DNA of 64,000 nucleotides from Allantophomopsis cytisporea (GCA_024752435.1 CP103032.1:1860001-1924000); one strand, 5' to 3'; positions 1-11,863 are shown, counted from the stretch's first letter. Made by a program: numbers and translations. Notes: a model not told the origin generated them from the letters alone.

Positions 1-1300
1 TTCGTTTATACAATATCGTGCCACAAGATGCTCCTGTCTTTCGGTATTGCATCGACGGTAACGTTGATGCACTTCGGGCACTTTTTGAATCTGGCTATGC
101 ATCTCCGCATGACGCAGACGCTGACGGTGCAACTTTACTTCATGTTAGTATGGCTTACTCTTGCTTTGATAGTTTCTAATATCTTCTATTATGCTGCGAA
201 TGAATTACGAACTAATGTATGCAAACTGCTCCTCGACTATGATGCTGACGTCCACGCGTTTTCCCATAATGGCATTGGCGACCCTGTAGTGGTGTTTCCC
301 AGAGTTACCAGTTTGCTGGATACACATGCACCATATTTTCCAAGGTATGTCAGACTGATAGAATTTGGATTCAATTTCGTTAATGTGGAACTCATAGTGG
401 AACACCTCTTTCTTCTATACTAGAAGACGGTTCTCGCCTCATTGAGGCTACTTCTCATCCACATTTCGAAGCAACAGTATCTGTACTTGTTGAGAAAGGA
501 CAGTATGATCTTTTAACTTTGGTTACTGGATCTGTAGACCATTTCTCCTATAGAGGCCAACAGACGTCTATCGCTGGCTTAAGAGACAGTCGATGGTGTC
601 TTTGTTTGATCTTGATCAAGATTTTGAAAAAAGCATGAAAAGCATTGTAATGCAGGGCGAATCTTGCTGGGATAATGCTCCAGAAGTGATCCGTGAAATG
701 CTACCAATGGGACAGCCTGATACAAGAGTTACCATCTATCGGATGTGGGATGGTAGAACTCTTTTATCTGAAGTGGTCTCTTCATGAGCACACCAATGGC
801 TTTTTGAGACAAGAGGAGTTGAAACGTTTGAAAGCCTGATCAAGGATCTTATTATTTCCGGGGCAGATTTGCACGCGATATACAGTAGAAAAGACTCTAC
901 GCACAGCTTAGTTGTGCAGTTTATTGAGCTTGCATTTCGGCTTCATTTCTCGTTTGTTGGTGCGAGGTGGAGTCTTGCAAAGTCTTGTGTCAGATTCTGG
1001 TTACGCATACTTGAAGACTGTCATATCTCGCTCTTATCATTCTGGGAAGAAGAGATCAGGTTGAATAATAGTGGTGAGGCTTCTTGGTTGCTGAATTCAC
1101 GGGACCCGTACCTTCATGAAAGTAACCTAGAAATCTTACATATCATGTATGGAGAGCGGCCAGAGGACTTTGATATTGTCTTCGAAGAGACTTATGTGAC
1201 AAACGACTTCTTGTTACAATTTTGGGAGTCGGTCGAAGAAGAAGCACGAGAATACGATTCTCAAGGATCAAGAATGCCTGGAAGTTGGGATTATGACTAG
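1..1300 (+). pseudogene. Ankyrin-repeat protein, 3' part, decayed
   Basis: The reading frame enters from before the window. Frame 3 from base 3 encodes ankyrin-like sequence (DAPVFRYCIDGNVDALRALF, then DGATLLH). A GT intron at 144-189 has a good donor (gttagt) and branch site (CTAAT) but ends in AT instead of AG. The next exon gives AANELRTNVCKLLLDYDADV, again ankyrin-like. A second intron, 345-397, is intact and restores frame. Near 590 the frame shifts without a credible intron, and a TGA at 785-787 interrupts the frame that otherwise continues to the stop at 1298-1300 (C-terminus MPGSWDYD). Ankyrin repeats are protein-binding scaffolds; the target here is unknown. Three independent lesions suggest a pseudogene. 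A very divergent multi-exon gene is the alternative. Confidence 0.65.
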
Positions 1301-1692
1301 CGAATAAGCACAACCATTTTTCTCTAACAGCTTCCATTGAGAGTTGCTGTTGAGAGCTATTATTGAGAGCTCCTGTATTTCCTTCGACTCTCATGCGAAT
1401 TGTATTCAAGAAATTTCACTTGTTAGAAGTTTCGATGATCTATGACATAACCCTTCTTCTTGTCTACGCATGAGAGCTCATGAAGTTTCCGGCATTATCC
1501 ACATCAAGTTATCGGCTCATGAAGAAATGCAATCTTGTTACGTCTCACTTCTCGAAATCACGCACAAGTTCTCGATTACTCCTTTGAACTAGGAAATAAC
1601 TATATTAATATTAATGCTTTACTTAGTTTACATGTATGTATCTCGTCTGTCTTCTCCTCCTTTATTGACTAACGGTTCCACTTTAGAAACCC
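1301..1692. other. Intergenic, no gene seen
   Basis: Space between the ankyrin remnant and the 3' end of the secreted-protein gene on the other strand. No coding signal, RNA gene or repeat was recognised. Confidence 0.6.
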
Positions 1693-2457
1693 TTAGAAAG
1701 TGTAGACTGGCTCAGGACCAATATCAGGGAATCTACCAGATCCCGCTGGGTTGGAAGCAGTGACGGCTTGACCATTGATGTTGGCAACACCGAAGTAAGC
1801 CTTAGTCTTCTCCTGATTGTTTACAACAGTGAGGACGGCGAAGGCAGAGTCGGCACCGAATTGATCAGAGTATCCCCAAGAGATAGAGTTGGCGGATCCA
1901 GTGGTACATGGAATGTCATAGAAAGACTCAGTGGTAGCATCGGATCCTGGCATACGGATGATAGTGCACTTCTCATCAGCGCTTCCATCACCGGTAGAGA
2001 TGGCGAAGTTGTAGTCACATCCCGTGCCATCGGTACCACAGTAGCGGATCAAGTTCTTGATAGTCCATCCAGCTCCCTCTACGACAGAAGCTGAGTCAGC
2101 GGAGGGGGTTTGTGTGGCTCGGCAAGTGGTAATAGTAACGGTCACAGCAGAGGGAGTGCTGGAGTATGATGATGGGCACGAGCCTGGGTGAGCGGGGTTG
2201 CAGCCTCCTGGGATACCAGTAGCTGATGCAGAGATAGAACAAGCTGTTGGCTTGACGAGAGATCCACTGTCGTCGTATGGAGAGTAGCCAAGGCAAGAGG
2301 AATAATCGGCGGCGCACTGTGCTCTACTGGCATCGGGATCAGAGCGGCAGGTATCGTAGGCACTGTTGCAGGAAGATGCACAAGCATCAGCAGTGGAAGA
2401 AGCTGCTGCGAATGCGCCAGAGGCGAAGAGGGCGATGGCGATGTTCTGGGCGTGCAT
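1693..2457 (-). CDS. Secreted Cys-rich protein, Hip1/Hrip1-like C-terminal domain
   Basis: Single-exon 254-residue protein with a clear signal peptide (about residues 1-19, hydrophobic IAIALFASGAFAAA). Residues about 25-75 form a Cys-rich module (ACASSCNSAYDTCRSD, then CAADYSSCLGY). A Ser/Thr/Pro stretch follows to about residue 118. The C-terminal ~130 residues (from GAGWTIKNLIRYCGTDGTGC to GPEPVYTF) resemble the small secreted hypersensitive-response-inducing proteins known from Botrytis and Alternaria (Hip1/Hrip1), which have an Alt a 1-like fold. That resemblance is from memory and not checked by search. If right, the protein acts in the apoplast at the plant interface. The start is the only ATG before the signal peptide, and a TATA motif lies about 105 bp upstream. 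Confidence 0.7.
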   Translation of the reverse strand: MHAQNIAIALFASGAFAAASSTADACASSCNSAYDTCRSDPDASRAQCAADYSSCLGYSPYDDSGSLVKPTACSISASATGIPGGCNPAHPGSCPSSYSSTPSAVTVTITTCRATQTPSADSASVVEGAGWTIKNLIRYCGTDGTGCDYNFAISTGDGSADEKCTIIRMPGSDATTESFYDIPCTTGSANSISWGYSDQFGADSAFAVLTVVNNQEKTKAYFGVANINGQAVTASNPAGSGRFPDIGPEPVYTF

Positions 2458-2560
2458 TTTGATGATTATATTAGATGAAGATTCGGTGTAAATGTAATTG
2501 ATAGTGGTTCTGATTGTGTTGTAGAGAAGATGATTTGATATTCGGGTACTTCTCAGCTCT

Positions 2561-2566
2561 TATATA
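2561..2566 (-). promoter_or_regulatory. TATA-like box of the secreted-protein gene
   Basis: The minus strand reads TGGGTATATAAG here, about 105 bp before the ATG at 2457. Position and sequence fit a fungal TATA element; no transcript evidence is available. Confidence 0.45.
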
Positions 2567-4732
2567 CCCATCAAGCACTCCTGCCAAGCTGGTGTCGGTC
2601 TCACACAATCCCTACCTGGCACCAAACTCCCCACAAACTCTCGTAAATTATTTTTGTCCCGCAGAACCATGCTGGGAGACCATTTCCAGGCCTCGAAGGG
2701 TCTTGCAGTCCCTGAGTATAACAAAATCTTAATTCTAAGAATAGAGGGATAGTTACCGCAAAGAGGCAGGTCCGAGTCCAAGACCGTTGAAGGGTAGCAG
2801 ATACTCAATGGTAGCACATCACAGTCAAAATGCCAATCAGCGCAGCGATGGGCAACACTACAGCCATCAACGGGTCTACTAAGGCTGTTCAATCATTGTG
2901 ACAGTTGTTGATACGAAGAGCCAATACCAAGGATCATGACGTGGTTGGACCAGTCAAAACACGAGAAAGAAAAGCAATGGCGCAAGTCTAGTTAAGAAAA
3001 CTAACTGTATCTCATGTTCAGTTGAGCAACTAGGATAGACCGCTCTTCTATCCATTCGGCATCGGACAACTAAGAATGGAGAATTGAAGCTGTACGTATG
3101 CAGACACACTGCTAGAGCAATGGACTTCCGGTATCATTAGTAGAACAAATTCCTAAGATGTCCGTCTTCAGACATCTTGTTGAGTTATCAGTATCTTCGT
3201 AATAGATTTTCCGTATCCCCTAAGATCCTTTTCTGAACAGACTTTTTACCGTTTGAAGTGGCCCAGAGCTAGCTAGGATGCGCCTCAAAGTAATGGGTCC
3301 TTAAGAGCCGATGTCTATCGTATCCGGCAATGAATGTGATGGCAATCCCAGCCCTGCGAACGCCCCAGCCTCGATTGGTGGGCCTTAAAAAGAAGCTTAA
3401 TACTCGAACACGAGGTTGTCTTGCGTACGCCAAGCGATACATAGTGGCTTTCATAAAACCGGTGGCTTTTGTTATGATACTTGCTACCCGCAGTGTCCCC
3501 GCCATCTCGAGATATACCACTTTATGTAAATAACATAGAGCAACATTCAATAATGGACCTTTCATATCTACTCATTCGTTCGTATCGATAATGTAAGGCC
3601 GGTTGAGCGCAGCCTGTCCTGCATAGTCTGTTCAGATAGTGGACGTTATGACATCGAGATCTCTAGTTTTCGTTGGAGTCCGAGCTTTATTGTCAGATCG
3701 ATTTCTTATGCAATCCGCCTACATAAATGCCCCTATTTTTGCCCCATATCATTTGAGTCTCCTCCTACAGTGGAACCTTCAAAAGACAGTGAGGTTTCTG
3801 GGTGTGATCTTCGTATGAGAACGTACTGCAATATGATGATGATTAAGGGGGACCACAAGCATGCTGAAAGACTTTTTTTCGTGTTGCAGAAGCGTTGTTA
3901 ATTAAGCTCCTATACGCACCATGCTCGAATTATTATTTCTCTTCATACATTTCTTTCTACTCAGATCTCATCTCATAACCTCAAATTTAAACTTTCCCAT
4001 CCAATATGTGGCCCCAGAACAGAATCTGGCTGTTCGTTGAGAAACATAATGAGACGTCGTATGGGTGGGTGGGTTCTGTGAACAAAGTCGAGGAAATACG
4101 AGGCTGGGGGTCAAGGAGAGATTGATACTGTGCTGCTTACAAGACAATTGTATTTCACGATTTGATTATGTCAAGCTTCTGATTGCATTCCTGAATATTT
4201 GATTTTTGGGACCTGGCTATGATTGAGGTCTTTTTCCTCTTTAACAAGAGTGATGCCACCTGTTTTAGACTGTTGGTTCAGGCAATGTTTGTTCTATTGT
4301 TTGACTGAATAGAATAGAATGACTTCTGGAGATTATCCTTAAAAAACGCAATTAAAAATACGAACTACACTTTTTGCTATTTCGTGAATCTTAAAAGTTA
4401 AGTTTGGCGACATCCACAGTCATGACCAAGTACTGAATTATTCTAGGGTGACCTTCAACTTTATCAGATATTTTTGACAATACTGTTCGTTCCCTTCCAA
4501 AGACTATTAGAATAGTTTTGTGCTTGTATAATCAAAATCGCTTTAGCTGCTGCACCTCTTGATACGTTGCTGAGTAGGGTGCTTCAAGTTGTAATGCTGT
4601 ACTCAATGGGGTGCGGGAACGAGTCTGGTGATAAAAGAAAAAATCCTTATCGCAATACAGCCGCATATCGATAACCAAAGCTCATCCACAACCACTGCTC
4701 ACTGCCCCCAATGCTCACAATAACACACCAAT
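2567..4732. other. Intergenic, 2.2 kb, no gene seen
   Basis: Only short random open frames on both strands, none with domain-like sequence or splice structure. It separates two genes transcribed away from each other, so it probably contains both promoters. Confidence 0.55.
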
Positions 4733-5622
4733 ATGTTTGAAATCCCTGAAGCAAAGCGGTAATGCTACCCTCATTCTCCACATGGTGCGATCTAACGTCT
4801 CCTAGTGTTCGACGCGAAGACCTCTACTCTCCTCGCTCCTCGCCCTCGCCATCATCCGACGATGAAAATAACTCCACCAATCTATCCAACCTCCTTGCCG
4901 CCCAGCTAGCCCAATACTACACCTCACCACTTCCTGCTCCAGCACAGCAATCAAATCCTTCTACGACTATAGCAGCAGAGAGTGAAGAAGAGGCAGAGGA
5001 AGAAGAATTTGAATTCCGGCTCTTCAGTACATCTTCGGGGACTGGCGCGACGAAGGTGGTGTTGGAGAATGAGACCGAGGATCTAGGGGATGGCGCATTC
5101 TTGCGGGGGCGCGATCCGCGGTGGTATTTCGCGGATGTAGGGAAGAGGAAGGGCGAGTTCGAGGCGGTCGCTATCAGCGGAGAGGATGTTGTAAAGATGG
5201 CTGGGAGGCGACATTGGGGATTGGAGGTGCCGTGGCGGGTCACGGTGGTGAAGAGTAGTAATGGGGCGGTGCGCGTGAGCGTGAAGAGGGACAGGAATAA
5301 TGAAGGAATGTTTAAGAACGGAGTCGATGGAGTGGAGGGGAAGAAGAAGAAACCTGGGAAGAAGAGAAGGGTTTTATTAAGGGGACGGGCGAGGGCGGAG
5401 AGAGACGCTGTGGCAAAGAGGAAGGAGGAGGAGGACAAGAGGAAGGTTCTCGATGCTGAAAAGGAGGAGAGGGAGAGAGAAAAGAAGACTAAGAGGAATA
5501 AGGAGAAGCAGGCTAAGAGGAGGGCGAAGGAGAAGGCAGAGAAGGCTGCAAAGCGTGGCGAGAATGGGGAGATTGTGGAAAGTGTAGAGTCAGGGGACGC
5601 AATGGTGGTGGATGAGGAATAA
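4733..5622 (+). CDS. DUF2011-family nuclear-type protein
   Basis: Two exons: 4733-4758 and 4806-5622, with a 47-nt intron (donor gtaatg, branch CTAAC, acceptor tag). The joined frame is 281 codons and begins MFEIPEAKRVRREDLYSP, the typical N-terminus of fungal DUF2011 proteins. The ATG at 4762 lies inside the intron and would lose this motif. The middle (about 75-180) contains an acidic run and a conserved core around RDPRWYFADVGKRKGEF. The last ~110 residues are a highly charged Lys/Arg/Glu coiled-coil-like tail with several nuclear-localisation-like clusters, ending MVVDEE. Biochemical role unknown; nuclear or nucleolar location is inferred from composition. It converges with the STRIPAK gene, the stops being 215 bp apart. 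Confidence 0.85.
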
Positions 5623-5837
5623 GTCTGCCATACTGTTCTGGATATGTCCTCATATGACTTGTTTTCGATACCCCAATGAAAAGCAGTATATCTATCACAT
5701 CGCGAAATCACTATGGGAAAGTCTTGAATTTATACACGCGAGTGCACATATTTTTTCCATATCGATTTCAGAATAGTTGTCTATACCAGCTCGTATGCTC
5801 AAACTGGCTCCTTCATCCAGAGTCAAGGGAATTACTG

Positions 5838-8800
5838 TCACCACTCACTCCACCACCTCTCCAATTCTCTCCTGAAGAAATCACTCTCTCCAGTTCCCAA
5901 GCCCTCCTCCCCAAGTACACTACCAAACCTCTTAACATTATACCAATAACTCAGCCCTCTCAATCCCTGTTCAAGAGGCAGTGCCTCCTCAACCTCCCCA
6001 TCAACATCCGAGCCAGCAAGCCATTCCTCTCTGAGCTCTGGCCTACAGTACAGATAGACTGCAGTAATGACACGCATGTTACCTTGGCGCCACTTGCGAC
6101 CGCAATAAGGGACCTGGCCCTTGAAGAGCTTCAAGGTGTAGAGCCTTAATTCAGGCTGTGGGATCTTCAAGGCCTTTTTGAGGATGGTGCTGGATTTGTA
6201 CTGTACCAGAAGTAGATTGCGGTGAGCTTTGTTCTTTGTGATCTTTTGCATCACACGCAAGTAGTTGATTGAGGAGAGGAAATTGCGTGCTGAGAAGGAG
6301 GTTATGGGTGTCGCAGGGAGAGGGGCTGTTGGTGCACCCAACTCATCTACGGCTGGTAGTGAGGACGACTCAAAAGTTGTGGTCGGGAGAGTAGATGGCG
6401 AGGTGGCTGTTGCCGTGCGTTTTAATTTGATTGGTGGTGGAGCAGCCTCGTCAGGAGATGCTTCGTCTGTTTCGTCCGACATATATGAATCTTCTGGGAC
6501 ATAGTTCTTGCTGTTTTTGTTACAAAAGGTGAAGAAGCTGAGGTATTAGATATGCATTGGTGTATGAGGATGAGGAAATTTACCTTAACTCTGAGCGATC
6601 CGATTGGCTGTCTACCATTCTATCAATCTCTTGATGTGCGTAAAGTTTGAGAACCAAAGGGAGATAGTTTGAGTCGAGGAGCAACTGTGTCAGGTACTCG
6701 AATTTCAGAATATCTAGAGGATCAGCGAATTTCATTGCGAAGTACGACCTAACTTACGAGAAATTTTGAACCATTTCAAAAGTATCAAGAATATGCCAGA
6801 AACCGCTTTCGAGGTGATCTCGCGCGCTCTTAGAGCCTCAAGCTCATCAACAGGAAGATGTGCCGCATCATTTGTTGGCTGCATAGATCCATTTGGATCT
6901 TGAGGTCTTCTTTGGCTTGCACCATTTGTTCCGGCTTGAAAGCTAGACTGGGCAGTGGCACCATTTGGTGGCTGGGTGATCAGAGCTGTGACGTTTGCTA
7001 GTACGGCTTTCAAGAGAACAATGACAATGGATTGTAATTGTGGCAGAGATTGCATCTATGATGTATGTTAGTTCAGGGCCACATTAAACATGTGTAAAAC
7101 TTACATAAAACTCTTCAACAGCATCCAACCTCACTTTTACGTCGTCAGGAATATTCTCGTTTGGTCCATAGTCTGCTTTTGGCACAGTTGGTTTCTTCTT
7201 CTCTGTCCCAAGCTTCTCGAGACGTTCTGTCAATAGCTTCTCGAGATCGGAATCATCGATATCCAAATCCAGTTCATCGATTTTTTCCTCCTCATCATCC
7301 CAGCCTCTTTCGAACTTCATGAATCGTTCTCTCTCATCCCAGAGTTGGCGCATAGCTCTCGTCATTCGCATTCTCTTAGCAAAAAGCTGACCGGCTTCAA
7401 GAATTGATGCAGGGATTTCACTACCCTCCCATTTTCGTCCTACGAGCTGTTCTTGAAGACCAGCTCCACCTTTTCCACCAGCACTATTGCTTGTACTATC
7501 TAATGGAGGGTACATGAAAGGGAAGTTCTGGTTTGTCTGGTAGTTCTGCTTTTTCCCGGCTTTCCCACCAACAGGTGGTGATGGAGGTGGTGAAGGTGCG
7601 GGAGTAGCAATATGGACAGGCTGATGCAGAATAGATGCGCCACTTGTGTGGAGGTTTGGAGGCGGCGGTAGGATACCATTTGAGCCATTGTTTTGGCGGC
7701 TAGCATGGCTAGGTAGAGGTGGTAGTATAGAGTTGTTGTCCGTTTCGAGTGGGAGAAGTGGTTGGGGTGGCACATAGGCCGGGTATTTTGATGTAATCTC
7801 TTGTCGAAAAAGATGGTAGTCAAGTGGAGAGGCTGTGATTAGACCACTTGCATCTTCACCTTTCTCTAATGACGTTTCGCTTATGGCTTTTTTGACCTCG
7901 TTGAGTTCAGGAGTGCCGCCAAAGGTAAGTAGAATAGCTTTCCAAAAAAGAAGGAAGATCTAAAAAGTTAGTCAGTCACAAACTATAAATAGAGCAATTT
8001 GCTTACTCTAATTTGAGGCAGCTCATTGGCTTCATCCCATCTCAACTTGGCTATTAAGTTCGTCAGGAAGTTCAAGACCTTGAGGTCCACTGTTACCCGT
8101 TAGTCCAAACCGAAAATCTTAATCGTAGTACTTACGAAGCTGCTGGCGGATATTTGCTAATTCATCCTTGTAGGACCTGGCTGCTTCTATAGTAATATAT
8201 AAGATGGTCATTGCATTATCGAACTCCTCTTGAGCCAAGGGGATATCTTCATCCGCGAGATGTGACGTACGATACTCATCGTCCCTTGGCGCGTCAGCGA
8301 TTATAAAATAACATAACACAATATCACTTACCAGAGCCTGTCAAAAGCCTTCTCCAACGCAGTAACAATCTCCCTGATACCACCACACTCCGCAAGCAGC
8401 TTCAATCCTGTCTTCATCCAAACAACCTGCTCCTTTGTAGCCGTAGATCTTGCCAATTTTTCACCATCACCCTGTCGTCTCCCTGCGCTCTCTACCCACA
8501 CGCCCAAGCAAATGTGCAATAAGCTCTTAAGTGCCTTGCACCTCTTTCTGGATTCAGGAGACTTTAGTAACTCCAATTCCTGCTCGACGAACCGTTTCCG
8601 TGGCGCCGATGGCTCTGTGTATCCCTTTTCTCCGGCGACCTTCTTCCACCTGCGCTCAAATGTGTCCTTTGCCCTCTTTAAGCGCACAAATTCCGCATCG
8701 TTGTATGAGAACCACTCATCAATCTCCTCGGCGTACGAGGCAGTGTCCGTGTAGGTATAGGCATAGGCGACAGGCTCGACTTTCGGGAACTCGGTGATGA

Positions 8801-9068
8801 TGCGCTTCAATTGCATCAATGAAAGGGAGTCTTGTGGGTTGCCGATTTGCTGGGGCGCTGGCGGAGGAGGCGGTTGATGAGGGGGAGGAGGCTGTGGCTG
8901 GTCGCGAGACAGCTGGGGTCTTCCTGCTGGAAGATCTGGTTGAACCGTTGGTGGGGGGAGTCCGACATCTGCTAAGCCGGTGTCTGCGACGTCGGCATCA
9001 TCTTTTGCGACATCATTTGCCTCTGTAACTGGCTCGGCCGCTGGCTTGGAGGTCCAGATATTGGCCAT
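5838..9068 (-). CDS. ham-2: STRIPAK complex subunit, Far11/PRO22/HAM-2 (STRIP1/2) family
   Basis: Seven exons: 9068-8332, 8284-8136, 8089-8007, 7959-7105, 7055-6758, 6713-6584, 6537-5838. They join to exactly 984 codons (983 residues) with six 46-49-nt introns. After a Pro-rich N-terminus, the N1221-like region starts about residue 85 (SLMQLKRIITEFPKVEPVAY) and includes IFLLFWKAILLTFGGTPELN. The C-terminal DUF3402-like half contains HILKFEYLTQLLLDSNYLPL, FFTFCNKNS and QVPYCGRKWRQGNMRVITAV. These match the STRIP1/2 scaffold, which links striatin/PP2A and Mob/kinase parts of STRIPAK at nuclear-envelope and ER membranes. In Neurospora and Sordaria the orthologues (HAM-2, PRO22) are needed for hyphal fusion and fruiting. 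Every splice phase closes exactly. Confidence 0.93.
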
Positions 9069-9530
9069 TATGGGAGCTTGGGAAGCTTTACTAATGCGCC
9101 GGGAAAGTGAAGTGCATGTCGATATATAATTCGAAAGAGAATTGTGCGCCTTGAAGCGACTCGTTCAGTACATTTCGGAAATAGGTAAAGTCATTTGTTG
9201 CGCCCGGTTTATTTTGTCTACAAGCATACGCGACGGGGAGACGTGATGCTGTCAATGGAGCTCGAAGCTGTTCGCTTGACTGATAGGAGTCTTATCGGCG
9301 ACATCGAATTGGACCTCGAACACAGAACAGAAGGAGCAAAATGACTCCTGATCACCTACACAAGTAGGTATTTAGCAAAGGCATATCGGTCATATAAGGA
9401 GAGACATGTGACAATTGATCCGAACTGAAGCGGCCTTCATTATCATCTAAGAATGATTCAACAAGTGTAATGCGATATAGCTTGTTAGTAATACTGGTAG
9501 AGTTGTTGTTGTCAAAATATTAAATCTAAC
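9069..9530. other. Intergenic, upstream of the STRIPAK gene
   Basis: Presumed promoter and 5' leader of the STRIPAK-subunit gene. No other gene or clear motif was recognised. Confidence 0.5.
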
Positions 9531-9543
9531 AAAAACGCAAAAA
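9531..9543 (-). terminator. RNA polymerase III terminator of tRNA-Glu
   Basis: On the minus strand two runs of five T (9543-9539 and 9535-9531) follow the tRNA 3' end by a few bases, as usual for Pol III termination. Confidence 0.7.
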
Positions 9544-9547
9544 TAAA

Positions 9548-9642
9548 CTCCGAATCGGGGAATCGAACCCCGCGCTCCCGCGTTCAGAAGATGTTGAAAC
9601 ACCCAATGAGAGGCGGAAATGTTACCGATACACCAATTCGGA
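9548..9642 (-). tRNA. trnE-CUC: tRNA-Glu(CUC) with 24-nt intron
   Basis: Minus-strand cloverleaf. Acceptor stem TCCGAAT pairs with ATTCGGA, discriminator G. D arm is GTG/CAT with a GG in the loop. The anticodon stem TCCGC pairs with GCGGG. The T arm is CGGGG-TTCGATT-CCCCG. The loop reads C-T-CTC-A, anticodon CUC (Glu). A 24-nt intron (plus-strand 9583-9606) sits after position 37, the canonical place for nuclear tRNA introns removed by the tRNA splicing endonuclease. The TGGTGTA and GGTTCGATTCC segments serve as A and B boxes. Confidence 0.93.
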
Positions 9643-10368
9643 TTTGTTGATGAAGGCTTCTTGCTTAATAGTAAATATAATTGATATACTCCAAGCCGAG
9701 CACGGTATCCGTGTGTAATCAAACATTGTGCAACTCTGGTCAAGTCGGTCACTGATCATAAATACAGGAGTTTTATTCACCGTTGATCGACTCTTTAACT
9801 CAACTCTATTAAGTTACGACAGTGTCCAAATCAACTTAGCAAGTAGACTCAGGCTCAGGCATACGAGCTAAGCACCATATACTTATGGTTTCCGGCGTTT
9901 AACCAAAAATATTATGGATATTAAACATAGTTTGAGAATATTTTCAAAACATCAAAATATAAATTCGCAAATGTATCCCTTAATAGAACGTTGGATATAT
10001 AACATCTACAAAGACAAAGGTCAAGGACTTAACAACGCTAAAAACCTTTACAATAGGAATCGTCTGTATGAAGTAATATATCCACGTAGCATGGATTGAG
10101 CCTCGAAACCTTTTGAATGCTTGACTAGCTTTCAGAGCTGATTTATACGGTCTCGAACACTTACAAGTGAGCCGAGGTCTGCCCACTTTTCGACATTGAC
10201 ATCCAAGCATGAAATATTTCTCGATAAGTCCTAAGTCACGACTTCCATCTCCAAGGTGATTCGAGCGCCCCTCTTATAATGTACGAGCTCCTGAAAGCAC
10301 TAAGTATGCCTGTTATGGTACTCCGTCCGTATAGGCTCACGCTAGCGGTTGTACGCAAGAAGCCGACT
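9643..10368. other. Intergenic, AT-rich, no gene seen
   Basis: Short open frames only (for example 9914-10099) with no recognisable protein features. Nothing else was identified. Confidence 0.5.
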
Positions 10369-11863
10369 TAGATCCAGATGTACCACCGCTGCTTCTCATC
10401 TAAATTTGAAATCTTTGGTAACCTGCCCATACCTGCTAAGAAGAAAAGATTTGTACCTAAGTCTGGCACATAACCAAAGGGATTCCTGATCGGTAGTACT
10501 AGTATAGGCATCAAGCCTGCTAGCATGTCCCAGCCTGACCTGATTCTGATAGCATCTAAGAAGCCTTCAAGTGGGGCTGCCGTGTTCACGGAGAACGAGT
10601 TTCCTGCCCTGTCTATTAATGTTTCGAAGAACCTTCTGTTGAAAACAAAGGGACATGGACTTAACGGTGTCAACGCCTATTCATGGTGTGCTAATACTCT
10701 CACTGGGAAGGCTGGACTTGAATATACAGTGACTATGGGTAACGAGGCAGACAAGTATGTGTCCGGTGAGAGAGGAGCACAGCGAGAGTCTTTTGTGATG
10801 GTTATGCATACAGGAATTGCAGGTCAGCGGTAAGTGTTCCTCTACAAGAAAGTGGAAGAGCTTGATGGCACCTATATCTTCGTAATTAAACGCCAAAATG
10901 CCTGTTAAACAATCAAACTAAACAGATTACCTATAAATGACATCATTCATAACCTCCTCAAACTCTATCATGGCATGGGCAAATCACACGAGCACTGGCT
11001 GGAAGCCGCCAAGTGTATAAGCACCACTGATACTTTCCCTAAGCTCGTTTCTCGCGCATTCACTCCTGGCTCAACTTTTTCCATCGCCGGCGTCACCAAA
11101 GGCGCCGGTATGATCCACCCAAACATGGCCATGACCCTAGGTATCATCTGTAGACGCCTCCGTGACCCCAAGTGCCCTTCAACAACTCCTCTCTACCGCT
11201 GCAGACAAATCTTACAACTGTATTTCCATCGATGGCGACACCTCCACGAACGATATGGTTGCCATGCATTCCATACTCGCCAATGGTGGCGCTGGTGGAA
11301 CTGAAACCGATTTTGACCCGTTTACAGCCTCACAGTCTGCTGACTTCGTCGCATTCCAGCATATGCTAATTGAGTTCATGGCCGATATGGCAAAGTTAGT
11401 CGTTAGAGATGGCGAAGGTGCCACCAAGTTCATAACTATCCGCGTCAGAGGTTCGCCTTCATCCAGCTCTGGAAGGCATATTGACTCCGTAATTGTGCGC
11501 TCCATTCTTGTCAAGATAGGCATATATGGTAAAGATCCAAACTGGGGAGGCGTATTAGCCACGTTGGGCTACTCACTAATCGACATGGAGTTTGCTGGAG
11601 AAGGCATTATTGTGCTAGAAATGACATCTGTGAGTTTTGTACTAATTGATGGTAGTGCTGGTTTGAAAGTCTTGGACAAAGGTTTGCCCGTGAAGGTGGA
11701 TGGCATGAAGGTTAAGGAGATGATAGAGTAGGAGGATGTAAAGGTCATAGAAGATTTGAGGGATGATAGGAAAGGAGTGAGACATGATGAGAAGGAGGCG
11801 GTATATTGGACTTGTGGTTTGATGCATGAGTTTGTTACGATGAATTCGAATTTCAGGGCTTAG
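10369..11863 (+). pseudogene. Ornithine/glutamate N-acetyltransferase (ArgJ-like), disrupted copy
   Basis: Conceptual translation follows the bifunctional mitochondrial ArgJ enzyme (arginine pathway acetyl recycling) nearly end to end: SGT-PKGFLIGS, KPSSGAAVFTENEFPALSIN, GAGMIHPNMA, STNDMVA, GKDPNWGG and the tail YWTCGLMHEFVTMNSNFRA. Intron 10830-10925 is intact and in frame. Lesions: TAA at 10471-10473 inside the N-terminal motif; a frameshift at about 11152 (two bases missing or one extra) just after the self-cleavage site; and TAG at 11729-11731, 44 codons before the natural end. The autocleavage nucleophile motif is altered, reading MAMTLG where the family has MATMLG. A functional ArgJ gene must lie elsewhere, since this enzyme is normally needed for arginine synthesis. 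Confidence 0.85.

Noticed and set aside
4917..5711. 264-codon minus-strand frame rich in Ser/Leu/Phe
   Set aside because: It is the antisense of the Lys/Glu-rich DUF2011 gene, which has a conserved N-terminus and a correct intron.
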